From NCBI RefSeq assembly GCF_014198605.1, contig NZ_JACIHU010000001.1: a stretch of DNA of 64,000 bases; one strand, written 5' to 3'. The stretch is from Rhizobium etli_C (GTDB lineage: Bacteria; Pseudomonadota; Alphaproteobacteria; Rhizobiales; Rhizobiaceae). Both the position numbers and the translations under genes were made by a program. The notes under the pieces were generated by a model. The model was not told the DNA's origin. It worked only from the letters and a program-made list of their open reading frames with translations, and ran no database searches. This document shows positions 1 through 7,586 of this stretch, piece after piece (position 1 is the first letter of the stretch; each line of letters starts with the position of its first letter).

Positions 1-128
1 TCGGGCCAAGCGCGCGCCAGTTCCCAGGCGGTGACAAGTGGTGCCTCGAGGTCGAACCGTCCCTGCAACAGGATGCCTGGAATGCCGGCAAGCTGTGCGG
101 CGCCCCGGCAGCGCCGCCCTTCCCTTCG
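1..128 (-). pseudogene. Decayed C-terminal part of a prolyl aminopeptidase-like alpha/beta hydrolase
   Basis: Read on the minus strand, the frame ending at the window edge encodes AAQLAGIPGILLQGRFDL followed by a segment ending TAWELARAWP. This matches the conserved stretch of proline iminopeptidases (S33 alpha/beta hydrolases), in which a Gly-Arg-Tyr/Phe-Asp segment carries the catalytic Asp and is followed by AW.L..AWP. The same frame is closed by a TAA at 129-131, only about 40 codons upstream. The other two frames upstream give no long continuation, although one has a weak resemblance to the preceding part of the family. The gene is therefore either frameshifted or 5'-truncated. Its 3' end lies outside the window, so complete loss cannot be shown. 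Confidence 0.45.
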
Positions 129-450
129 TTATGGAGAACGCGGTGCTCTTGAGGAACGCGTAAAATCGCTGCCGAATTATGCGCGACCTGCTCCCGGCTG
201 ATCGGTGTCGCAAGTTATTCCACTCATAAGCTAGGCATCTACTGGTGGGAACAACTTGCGACAGGATTTCGCGCTTGCGTTCCCAAGCCGGATTTGTCGC
301 CGCTTGCAGATTTGTTGCGCTCAAAGCCAGGTGTTCTCGACGCGACCTGACCGGGTGAGCGCCAGTGCTGGCAGCAGCTTCGGCGGAAGTCTGGCGAAAA
401 TGCAGCCGCCGCGGAAATCCCCGGGCGGGGCAGTGCACTCCCAGCAGCTG

Positions 451-1065
451 TCAGAGGAATTCCCGCAGCGTCTCGCGGGACTGGATCGACAGGAATTCGA
501 TCGCCACGCCTTCGACGAAATGGCGCACGACACGGCCGCGCATATTGCCGAGACGCACCGCCGTTCCGATGGAAGGACGCATCTCGACGTCGACGGCCGC
601 GCCGGAGAGCGAAAGGTCCATGATACGGCAGGCATAGCGCGTACCGTCATCGAGCGTCAGTTCGGTCTTGACGTCGCGCGGCGTCAGACGGTCGTGCCGG
701 CGATCTTCCGGCAGGCCGAGCTCGTGCTTGTTGGCAAGCCAGGTGAGCTGAGCGGCGAGCTTCTCGCGTTTGCGCTCGGTGGCATTGATCGACATGGTGA
801 AGCCGCGGCCGTCGAGCGTCTGGACATAACCTTCGACGCGTCCGAGATGGTCGATATAGGCGACGACGCGTTCGTTGGCACGGGGCCGGCCGGAGCAGGT
901 GACGTACATATCGCCGGGCGACATGTCGATCACCATGCATTCAAACTCCTCGTAGTTCGCAAGCATCAGCCGGCCCTGCATATTGATCGGCACGCGCTGG
1001 AAAACGCCTTGTTCAGGGCGCGGCGCAGGTCGTTGCGTCTGTGCTGGCTGGAACGAGTGCATCAA
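451..1065 (-). CDS. Tandem PilZ-domain protein (c-di-GMP receptor candidate)
   Basis: The product has 204 residues and no signal peptide or membrane segment, so it is probably cytoplasmic. The C-terminal half has the PilZ pattern: an Arg-rich start (RRHDRLTPR, about residue 121), then DLSLSGAAVDV (about 149-159) and a closing GVAIEFL strand. The N-terminal half (QRVPINMQGRLM, about 23-34, then VIDMSPGDMYV) looks like a second, more diverged PilZ module. PilZ domains bind cyclic di-GMP through RxxxR and (D/N)xSxxG; the second motif is clear here in DLSLSG. The downstream target is unknown. The gene stands alone, upstream of a PAS-domain gene on the same strand. The start is the first ATG; a second Met follows directly. 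Confidence 0.85.
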   Translation of the reverse strand: MMHSFQPAQTQRPAPRPEQGVFQRVPINMQGRLMLANYEEFECMVIDMSPGDMYVTCSGRPRANERVVAYIDHLGRVEGYVQTLDGRGFTMSINATERKREKLAAQLTWLANKHELGLPEDRRHDRLTPRDVKTELTLDDGTRYACRIMDLSLSGAAVDVEMRPSIGTAVRLGNMRGRVVRHFVEGVAIEFLSIQSRETLREFL

Positions 1066-1186
1066 AAGGCTTCTTCATGAAAATCTCAGAGGCCAATCTT
1101 TACCGCCAATCCATTAACAGAAGGTTGTCTCGGCGCCCGCCGACATAGCCAAAAACGAGTATGGCCACTGTCCTGAAACGAGACGC

Positions 1187-1801
1187 TCAGCGCACCTCGA
1201 CACTCAGCAGCTGCGACACCACGCGGCGCATGGCCTGGCCGAAACCGATGCCTTTTCCCGCGACGATCTCGTTGATCGGGCGCAGTTCGGCCGGCGCGAC
1301 CTTGCTGAATTTTTCCGGCAGCAGACGGCTGCGGTCGAGCGCCAGCAATTCGAGGGGCACGATCTCCAGCCAGCTTGCGGCCGCCACCGGCGCGATCGCG
1401 CCGAGCACCCGGTCGCAAGCGCCGTGCGACGAGCGCAGCGGCATCATGATGATCTCGAAGGAGGCCTGGTGCCCGACGGTGCTGTAGCCGGTGGCATTGA
1501 ACAGGGCCGGCATGGCGTGGTCCATGACACCCACCGCGGTGCGTTCGATATCCGCGTGTTGGCCATGCGCCCAGAGCGATGAGAAACGTTCGCCGCGCAG
1601 GTCCCGCCCAAAGAGATCGCAGATGCGGGTCCCGGCGAGCCGGAAAACGATGTCTCCGTCCTCGCGCGCCTCGAGGATGAAGAGACTTTGCAGTAGATGG
1701 GGTACGGCGGACGGTTCGACCTGGGATTTCAGCGGCGCATCGGCTGCGCCGCGGATACGGTTCCAATAGTCAAAAACTTCGATGGTCGTTTGCACACGCA
1801 T
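1187..1801 (-). CDS. PAS-domain protein of the PAS_5 type
   Basis: This soluble protein of about 204 residues has the PAS_5 layout common in Rhizobiales: an N-terminal FDYWNRIRG segment, then a PAS core with FRLAGTRICDLFGRDLRGER in which the phrase 'GTRICDLFGRDL' is characteristic. No output domain is attached, so it may sense a small ligand or act as a partner protein; its role is unknown. The frame extends upstream to 1831, but the internal ATG at 1801 (MRVQTTIEVFDYW) fits the family N terminus better and is preferred. The PilZ gene lies downstream on the same strand, about 120 bases away. Confidence 0.7.
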   Translation of the reverse strand: MRVQTTIEVFDYWNRIRGAADAPLKSQVEPSAVPHLLQSLFILEAREDGDIVFRLAGTRICDLFGRDLRGERFSSLWAHGQHADIERTAVGVMDHAMPALFNATGYSTVGHQASFEIIMMPLRSSHGACDRVLGAIAPVAAASWLEIVPLELLALDRSRLLPEKFSKVAPAELRPINEIVAGKGIGFGQAMRRVVSQLLSVEVR

Positions 1802-1879
1802 TTCACACCAACCTGTCCCATTCCGGAGCATTTGCGGGCACTCATTGCCCGTACAGCTTCTACCTTGCGGGTTTCATGC

Positions 1880-2049
1880 CAAATCCCAGCCGTTAAGGTT
1901 AAGAAGGGGTTTCGGTTGAGGCGTGACGCCTGTCGTGGCACTGTCGCGCCATCACTTCGACTTTCGAAGTTCTGCACAACCTGCCCGGGCCGAGATCTTT
2001 CCTCAGGGTTCCCGGTATGCCGTCCGACCTTTCGGGCGGCTTTTTTTTT
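1880..2049 (+). ncRNA. Candidate intergenic small RNA ending in an intrinsic terminator
   Basis: A strong Rho-independent terminator on the + strand ends at 2049, yet no + strand gene precedes it. The upstream protein gene (PAS_5) runs away from it on the minus strand. The roughly 130 bases before the terminator contain several short inverted repeats, for example around 1922-1933 and 1957-1970. This is the usual signature of a small RNA gene or of a 5' leader that is attenuated before the rhomboid gene. No known family was recognised and the 5' end is only a guess. Confidence 0.35.
2019..2049 (+). terminator. Strong intrinsic terminator upstream of the rhomboid gene
   Basis: A 9-bp stem (GCCGTCCGA paired with TCGGGCGGC, with one G-U pair) and a CCTT loop are followed by nine T residues. 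It lies only 46 bases before the rhomboid start codon. Confidence 0.85.
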
Positions 2050-2094
2050 GACCATCGCTCCTGTATGGCTGGGGCCGCAACGAGGCGAACACAG

Positions 2095-2886
2095 ATGAAT
2101 GAGCAGACGGGCGAGCCGCAGAAGGCGCCCGAACCTTCCGAACTCGAGCCGCCGGCGCGGCCCCCGCGGGTACCGGTCTTCAACCTTCCGCCGGCGCTGT
2201 TCTTCAGCCTTTGCCTGCTGATCGCCGTCTATGCGGCGCAGGCGCTCGTCCTGTCCGACGATGCTGTAAGCTGGCTGCTCTTCACCTTTGGCTTCGTTCC
2301 CGCACGCTACGTGATTCCGCTGTCGCAGCAGGGTTTCGAGCTGTTCTGGACGCCGGTCACCTATTCGCTGCTGCACGGCAGCGTCCAGCACATCGTCTTC
2401 AACGCCTTCTGGCTGATGGCCTTCGGCGCGCCGGTCGTGCGTCGCATCGGGACGCTGCGATTCGTGTTCTTCTGGCTGTTTTCCGCAGCCGCCTCCGCCG
2501 CTCTCCACGTGGTTCTCAACTGGGGAGACGTGTCGCTGCTGATCGGCGCCTCCGGCGTCATTTCCGGGCTGATGGGGGCCGCCTGCCGGTTCGCCTTTCC
2601 CGCTGAGCGACGTCCGATGCTGGCGGCGCATCTCAACGCCCGGCTTTCCATCGTCGGGGCGCTGAAGAGCCGGACCGTCGTCTTTTTCATGCTGCTCTGG
2701 CTGGTCGGCAACGCCCTGATCGCCGTCGGCATCCCGCTCGTCGGCGACAGCGATCAGGAGATTGCCTGGGACGCGCATATCGGCGGCTTCGTCTTCGGCT
2801 TCGTTTTATTTTCACTGTTCGATCGAGCGGCGCCGCAGCCGCCGATCGAACCAGCCGAAGCGGAGAAGGATGTGTTGCAATCCTGA
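2095..2886 (+). CDS. Rhomboid-family intramembrane serine protease
   Basis: The protein has 263 residues. A Pro-rich cytoplasmic N terminus (about 1-28) is followed by six or seven hydrophobic segments. Rhomboid signatures are present: HGSVQHIVFN (His94, His99, Asn103), GASG with the predicted nucleophile Ser153, and AHIGGFVFG with the catalytic partner His228. The enzyme would cut membrane proteins within their transmembrane helices; its substrate is not predictable. The ATG at 2095 is preceded by GAGG. Upstream in-frame codons reach back into the terminator and cannot be coding. Confidence 0.9.
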   Translation: MNEQTGEPQKAPEPSELEPPARPPRVPVFNLPPALFFSLCLLIAVYAAQALVLSDDAVSWLLFTFGFVPARYVIPLSQQGFELFWTPVTYSLLHGSVQHIVFNAFWLMAFGAPVVRRIGTLRFVFFWLFSAAASAALHVVLNWGDVSLLIGASGVISGLMGAACRFAFPAERRPMLAAHLNARLSIVGALKSRTVVFFMLLWLVGNALIAVGIPLVGDSDQEIAWDAHIGGFVFGFVLFSLFDRAAPQPPIEPAEAEKDVLQS

Positions 2887-2981
2887 GCGGGGCAGTGCAC
2901 CATCGAACCATCCGCGATTGGGGGGAGAAACCGCCGCGGATAGCTGTGACAAGTGTCGCAGTTTCGACATAGGAGGTTCGA

Positions 2982-3416
2982 ATGACCAGTTCAGTCAAAG
3001 CAATCCTCGACCTGAAGGGCAGGGACGTCGTTACCGCCGGGCCGAACACCACCGTCGCCGAGGCTGCAGTCATCCTCAGCAAGAAGAAGATCGGCGCCAT
3101 CGTCGTCGTCGGCATGGAGGATCGGATTTCGGGCATGTTCACCGAGCGCGATCTCGTACATGCGATCGCCAAGCACGGCAAGGAGGGTCTCGACCAGCCG
3201 CTTACCAAGGTCATGACGGCAAAGGTCTATCGCTGCCACGAGGAGACGACGGTCAACGAACTGATGGAACTGATGACCAGCCGCCGCTTCCGTCACGTAC
3301 CGGTGGAAAGCAACGGCAAGCTTGCCGGCATCATTTCGATCGGCGACGTGGTGAAATCGCGGATTGCCGAAGTCGAGCGCGAGGCCGAGGATATCAAGGC
3401 CTATATTGCCGGCTGA
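2982..3416 (+). CDS. Stand-alone two-CBS-domain protein
   Basis: The 144-residue cytoplasmic protein consists almost only of a CBS pair (about 8-63 and 76-130), with the typical motif segments FTERDLVHAI and ISIGDVVKSR. CBS pairs bind adenine nucleotides and usually regulate a partner enzyme or channel. Stand-alone versions of this length are frequent in Alphaproteobacteria and have no defined target. An excellent ribosome-binding site (AGGAGG, about 2970) precedes the ATG. Its 3' end faces the patatin gene across a hairpin. Confidence 0.9.
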   Translation: MTSSVKAILDLKGRDVVTAGPNTTVAEAAVILSKKKIGAIVVVGMEDRISGMFTERDLVHAIAKHGKEGLDQPLTKVMTAKVYRCHEETTVNELMELMTSRRFRHVPVESNGKLAGIISIGDVVKSRIAEVEREAEDIKAYIAG

Positions 3417-3442
3417 GCTTCGCCCATTTGTCCGAACGATGC

Positions 3443-3473
3443 CGTCGTCCCCAGCCGTCTTTGCGGGACGACG
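3443..3473. terminator. Hairpin between convergent CBS and patatin genes
   Basis: The inverted repeat CGTCGTCCC / GGGACGACG (9 bp) has a 13-base loop in the 59-bp convergent gap. No clear T tract follows on either strand, so it is a probable but not certain bidirectional terminator. Confidence 0.5.
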
Positions 3474-3475
3474 CC

Positions 3476-4438
3476 TCATGGAGTGGTGGCGTAGATTTCC
3501 TGCATGCGCTTGATCTCGGGAAGCCTTGCTCTGGCTTCCTCGTAGCCGCGTTCGATCGCCTCACCGGCCCTGTGGAATTCTGAAAGGCCGATATAGCTGA
3601 GGCGCGGCTGCAGCGAAATGTCGGGCGGATCGCCGGCAAGGCGGGCGCGGGCGATCCTGTCCTGGATGATGTTGAAGGCCTGCACCATGACGCCGGTCAT
3701 GCCGAGGCGGGCATAGGGCGCCTCTTCCTGTTTCTGCACTTCCTGCGGCGAGAGGCTGGCATTGTGCCGGACGACGGCCGAGCGGCCATAGAGATCGTAA
3801 TTGAGATTAACGGCGACGACCAGCGGCTGCTCATAGGCGCGGCAAACCGAGACGGGAACGGGATTGACCAGCGCGCCATCGACCAGCGTGCGGTGATTGC
3901 TGCGCACCGGTTCGAAGATGCCGGGCAGGGCATATGAAGCGCGCAGCGCCGTGATCAGCGAACCATTGGCGATCCAGACCTCATGGCCGGTATTGACCTC
4001 GGCGGCGACCGCGACGAAAGGCCGGTCCAGATCCTCGACATTCAGCCCTTCGAGATGCTCCTGCATGCGCTTGGTCAGTCGCATGCCGCCGAACAGGCCG
4101 CTGCCGCCGATGGTCAGATCGAGCAAGCTTGCGATCCGGCGCATTGTCAGCGAGCGTGCGAAGGTTTCGAGTTCGTCGAGTTTGCCGGCAAGATAGCAGC
4201 CGCCAACCAGGGCGCCGATCGACGTGCCGGCAATCATGCCGATTTCGACCCCGGCTTCGTCAAGGGCGCGCAATACGCCGATATGGGCCCAGCCGCGGGC
4301 CGCGCCGCCGCCAAGCGCGAGCGCGATCTTGATTTTCTTGGCAGGCGCAGGGGAAGGGATCGTCTCGAGGATCGTCGACATGCTGGAACCGGAATCTTCG
4401 CCTTCAGCGCTTTGACGATGCAGATTCCAGTTCAGCAT
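3476..4438 (-). CDS. Patatin-like phospholipase (RssA/NTE type)
   Basis: The 320-residue protein has all patatin hydrolase elements: the oxyanion-hole loop GGGAARGW (about 43-50), the GTSIG nucleophile elbow (Ser73) and a DGALVNPVP segment carrying the catalytic Asp. The family hydrolyses acyl esters of phospholipids with a Ser-Asp dyad. The RssA-like bacterial branch is cytoplasmic or membrane associated and its physiological substrate is unsettled. The ATG at 4438 is preceded by GGGAGGGGAG at good spacing, so the longer start is kept over the internal Met at about residue 20. Confidence 0.9.
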   Translation of the reverse strand: MLNWNLHRQSAEGEDSGSSMSTILETIPSPAPAKKIKIALALGGGAARGWAHIGVLRALDEAGVEIGMIAGTSIGALVGGCYLAGKLDELETFARSLTMRRIASLLDLTIGGSGLFGGMRLTKRMQEHLEGLNVEDLDRPFVAVAAEVNTGHEVWIANGSLITALRASYALPGIFEPVRSNHRTLVDGALVNPVPVSVCRAYEQPLVVAVNLNYDLYGRSAVVRHNASLSPQEVQKQEEAPYARLGMTGVMVQAFNIIQDRIARARLAGDPPDISLQPRLSYIGLSEFHRAGEAIERGYEEARARLPEIKRMQEIYATTP

Positions 4439-4553
4439 TGCGCTCTCCCCTCCCAGCAGAACACGTATGTCCCATAGTGTGCCCGATCAGTTGCCAAATG
4501 GTATATAGAGGCGGTTCCTGGCACAATAAGGGGCAAATGCCGGGACGTTCGAC

Positions 4554-5006
4554 CTATTTTCCGTAGATGTCCTGCGGATCGAAATGACGTTCGTCGTCAA
4601 CGATGTCGAGCATTGGTTTTCCGTCACGAAGCGTGACCGTGCGATAGAAGCAGGAGCGGCGGCCGGTGTGACAGGTGGCGTCATGGCCGGCGACCTCGAC
4701 CTTCAGCCAGATGGCGTCCTGATCGCAATCGGTGCGGATTTCCTTCACCGTCTGAAGGTTGCCCGAGGTCTCGCCCTTCTTCCAGATCTTGCCGCGCGAG
4801 CGGCTGAAATAATGGGCCGTTCCCGTCTGGATGGTCAGCGCCAGCGCCTGGGCGTTCATATGCGCGACCATGAGCAGTTCGCCGTCACCGGCGTCGGTGA
4901 CGATCGCGGTGATCAGGCCGCGATCGTCGAAACGCGGCGTGAAATCGCCGGCGTCTTCCAACGCCGACTTGTCTTCGGATGGTTGATTGAAAATCAGGTG
5001 ACTCAT
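4554..5006 (-). CDS. hisI: Phosphoribosyl-AMP cyclohydrolase
   Basis: The 150-residue protein catalyses step 3 of histidine synthesis, opening the adenine ring of phosphoribosyl-AMP. Family motifs are intact: MVAHMNAQAL, YFSRSRGKIWKKGETSGN, the metal-site segment DCDQDAIWLKVE, and the Cys motif CHTGRRSCFYR. It is the monofunctional form without the HisE pyrophosphohydrolase domain, as is usual in Alphaproteobacteria. It lies 25 bases downstream of folE on the same strand and is probably cotranscribed; the pairing of two GTP/ATP-derived ring-opening cyclohydrolases is a recurrent rhizobial arrangement. Confidence 0.95.
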   Translation of the reverse strand: MSHLIFNQPSEDKSALEDAGDFTPRFDDRGLITAIVTDAGDGELLMVAHMNAQALALTIQTGTAHYFSRSRGKIWKKGETSGNLQTVKEIRTDCDQDAIWLKVEVAGHDATCHTGRRSCFYRTVTLRDGKPMLDIVDDERHFDPQDIYGK

Positions 5007-5031
5007 CGCGGCCCTCCTGCGGGAGCCGGTA

Positions 5032-5646
5032 TCAGCGGCTTCGCACCATGCTCATGAAACGGGCCTGATCGGCCGGTTCCGTCTTGAAGGTTCCCGTGAA
5101 CGTGGTCGTCAACGTCGTCGAACCCTGCTTCTGAACGCCGCGCATCGCCATGCACATATGTTCGGCCTCGATCATCACGGCAACACCGCGCGGCTGCAGC
5201 GTGTCGTCGATGGCGCGGGCGATCTGGGCCGTCATGGTTTCCTGCGTCTGCAGGCGGCGGCCATAGATCTCGACGACACGGGCAATCTTCGACAAGCCGA
5301 GCACGCGTCCGTCCGGCATATAGGCGACATGGGCCTTGCCGATAATCGGCACCATGTGGTGTTCGCAATGGGAGTAAAAGGGAATATCCTTGACGAGGAC
5401 CATGTCGTCGTAGCCTGCGACTTCTTCGAAGGTTCGGCCGAGCACGTCCTCCGGCGCCATGTCGTAACCGGCGAAAAGCTCGCGATAGGCCTTGGCGACA
5501 CGGGCGGGCGTCTCGATGAGGCCTTCGCGCGTCGGATCGTCACCGGCCCAGCGCAGCAGAACGCGCACGGCTTCCTCCGCCTCCTGCTGGGAGGGGCGGT
5601 CCGAGTCGCGGTTCGGTTGCGGAAAGTTCTTCACGATGGCGTCCAT
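5032..5646 (-). CDS. folE: GTP cyclohydrolase I
   Basis: The 204-residue enzyme converts GTP to dihydroneopterin triphosphate, the first step of tetrahydrofolate synthesis. The zinc and catalytic segments are present: HCEHHMVPI, HVAYMPDGRVLGLSK, QTQETMTAQIA and the later EAEHMCMAMRG with the second zinc Cys. The chosen ATG at 5646 (MDAIVKNFPQ) has AGGAG about 10 bases upstream; the frame extends to 5697 but with no family similarity there. It heads the folE-hisI pair. Confidence 0.95.
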   Translation of the reverse strand: MDAIVKNFPQPNRDSDRPSQQEAEEAVRVLLRWAGDDPTREGLIETPARVAKAYRELFAGYDMAPEDVLGRTFEEVAGYDDMVLVKDIPFYSHCEHHMVPIIGKAHVAYMPDGRVLGLSKIARVVEIYGRRLQTQETMTAQIARAIDDTLQPRGVAVMIEAEHMCMAMRGVQKQGSTTLTTTFTGTFKTEPADQARFMSMVRSR

Positions 5647-5955
5647 GATCAATGGTCTCCTGGTCCGCACCGCGGACCCATCTGTCGGAATTGCCACTGG
5701 TCAGTCCCATGCGGGAATTCATGCACCTTTGGCAGGCTCCGGGGCTTTCGAGGCAAATTCAACGCCCGTCCGGCACGGTTTCCCAATCAAACTTACACGA
5801 GGCCATTGCATTTTCATGGCCTTCGAACGACATACATATAGGAAGACGGCCATGGTATGTAAGTATCCTCAGATGACACGGTGTGTTTTTTGTTTCAATA
5901 ACAATAGCAGCGCCATTTAGGCCGATCCGCAGCGATTTTGGAGCGGAAACCCAGC

Positions 5956-6402
5956 ATGGACGACATCTACAACAGCAAAATCCTCGAATTCGCCGGTAAT
6001 ATTCCGTTGACCGGCACGCTGGCGGACGCCGATGCGACCGCCCAGGCGCACTCCAAGCTCTGCGGTTCGAAGGTTCGGATCTGGCTGAAGATGGACGGCG
6101 ATGTCGTCACTGCTTTTTCGCATGACGTGAAAGCCTGCGCACTCGGCCAGGCATCGTCCTCGATCATGGCCCGCCATGTCGTCGGCGCCACATCGGGCGA
6201 ATTGCGGCAGGCGCGTGAGGATATGCTCGCCATGTTGAAGGCAGACGGGGTGGGCCCCAGCGGACGGTTCGAGGACATGCGCTACCTGTTGCCCGTGCGC
6301 GACTATAGAGCCCGCCATGCCTCGACGATGCTGACCTTCGATGCGGTCGTCGATGCGATCGGACAGATCGAGGCGAAACGGGCGGAAGTGATCGAGGCGT
6401 AG
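5956..6402 (+). CDS. IscU/NifU-N-like iron-sulfur scaffold homologue lacking the third Cys
   Basis: The 148-residue protein aligns with the SufU/IscU/NifU N-domain fold: MDDIYNSKIL, then KLCGSKVRI (first ligand Cys36) and VKACALGQASSSIM (second Cys, about 64). The third ligand Cys, normally in a K/R-C-S/A segment near the C terminus, is replaced by RHASTMLTF. The protein may therefore not build clusters in the classical way. The start at 5956 has GGAG at 5940; a TTG 18 bases upstream is less likely. yidD starts five bases after its stop, so the two are probably cotranslated. Confidence 0.8.
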   Translation: MDDIYNSKILEFAGNIPLTGTLADADATAQAHSKLCGSKVRIWLKMDGDVVTAFSHDVKACALGQASSSIMARHVVGATSGELRQAREDMLAMLKADGVGPSGRFEDMRYLLPVRDYRARHASTMLTFDAVVDAIGQIEAKRAEVIEA

Positions 6403-6407
6403 GCGAG

Positions 6408-6812
6408 ATGTGCGAGTTCTGCGTCCGGCAGGCTGACGATGAGGACGATGGCGGCGCGGCCGGATCGAGCCAGCCGCGCGAAAGGTCTGCGCGCTATTCC
6501 CGCAATTATACCGGCCCGTTCCGCAAAACCCCCGACCGCCTGCTCGGCATGGGGCTGATCCGCCTCTATCAGTTGACGCTTTCCGGCTTTGTCGGCAATT
6601 CCTGCCGCCACATCCCGACCTGCTCCGAATATGGCTATGAGTCGATCGCGCGGCACGGATTATGGGCCGGCGGCTGGATGACGCTGTTTCGCGTCAGCCG
6701 CTGCGGTCCGGGCGGCACCAGCGGCCTCGACCCTGTGCCCGAGGCGCTCGGCGACGGCTTCCGCTGGTGGACCCCCTGGCGGTATCTCTCCCTCGGACGC
6801 AAAAGAGGGTGA
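6408..6812 (+). CDS. yidD: Membrane protein insertion efficiency factor YidD
   Basis: The 134-residue protein contains the whole YidD core: RLYQLTLSGFVGNSCRHIP followed by TCSEYGYESIARHG and RCGPGGTSGLDPVP. YidD is a small membrane-associated helper of the YidC/Sec insertion pathway. The core is about 80 residues, and this version carries an additional hydrophilic N-terminal arm of about 40 residues rich in Asp, Arg and Ser. It follows the IscU-like gene after five bases rather than the classical rnpA-yidC neighbourhood. Confidence 0.9.
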   Translation: MCEFCVRQADDEDDGGAAGSSQPRERSARYSRNYTGPFRKTPDRLLGMGLIRLYQLTLSGFVGNSCRHIPTCSEYGYESIARHGLWAGGWMTLFRVSRCGPGGTSGLDPVPEALGDGFRWWTPWRYLSLGRKRG

Positions 6813-6938
6813 ACGCCATGGCGATATCAGGCGAATATGCGTGCATGGCGGTGAGCCGGCATCGACGACGGGTGAGGTGCGGTCACCATTCGGTGACCGT
6901 GGTTTCTCACCTGCGATAACGGAGGATTCCTGGCGGCC

Positions 6939-7466
6939 ATGAGCACCTTCATTGCCCTCCTGCACAGCATCGTCCTGACGCCGGACCGCCGGGTGATCAT
7001 GGAAGACCTGCGCGCGCTTGCCAAAGAGCTTGGCTATCGCGAGCCGCGCACGCTGGTTTCGACCGGCAATCTCGTTTTCGAGGCCGACGAAATGCGCCCG
7101 CATGAACTCGAGGTCGCGCTGGAGGAGGGCTTCGAAGAGAAATTCGGAAAACATGTCGATATCATCGTGCGCAGCGACTGCACCTGGATGGCGCTTTGCA
7201 GCACCAATCCGTTCAAGGACGGCAGCGGCGACCAGGTGATCGTCCGGGTGATGCGCCTGCCGGTCGATCCTGAGAAGGTCGAGGCTTTGAAGCCGCTGAT
7301 GACGGAGGGACAGCGCATCGCCATCGTCGGCGGCGATCTCTGGATCGATTTCGCCGGCAAGCCGAGCCAATCCAAGCTGCTTTCGGCACTGACCACCAAG
7401 CGGATAGGCATCGGCACGATGCGCAACTGGAACACGGTCTGCGGCCTCGCGCAAATGATCATGTAG
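6939..7466 (+). CDS. DUF1697 family protein
   Basis: The 175-residue cytoplasmic protein matches DUF1697: an N-terminal FIALLHSIVLTPDRR segment (family form 'ALLRGINVG...'), then RTLVSTGNLVFEA and a C-terminal RNWNTVCGLAQM. The biochemical function is unknown; the fold is ferredoxin-like in related structures (established for the family, not seen here). The ATG follows GGAGG by 17 bases, which is rather distant. It stands alone between yidD and thrS. Confidence 0.8.
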   Translation: MSTFIALLHSIVLTPDRRVIMEDLRALAKELGYREPRTLVSTGNLVFEADEMRPHELEVALEEGFEEKFGKHVDIIVRSDCTWMALCSTNPFKDGSGDQVIVRVMRLPVDPEKVEALKPLMTEGQRIAIVGGDLWIDFAGKPSQSKLLSALTTKRIGIGTMRNWNTVCGLAQMIM

Positions 7467-7586
7467 GCCGCTCCTTCTTTACTCCCGAGGGAAATCTGAG
7501 TATCAGGCGGCAGCGCATCCAAGGACGGAGGCGCTGTCGTTGCAACCACCCGCATTCGTTGGCGGGACTGGACAAGGAGAATTTCG

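Noticed and set aside
1729..2778. 349-codon frame opposite the rhomboid gene
   Set aside because: Low-complexity Arg/Glu/Gln/Gly product, overlaps a strong terminator and two better genes.
7467..7586. T-box leader for thrS
   Set aside because: No specifier loop or T-box sequence; such leaders are not known in Alphaproteobacteria.
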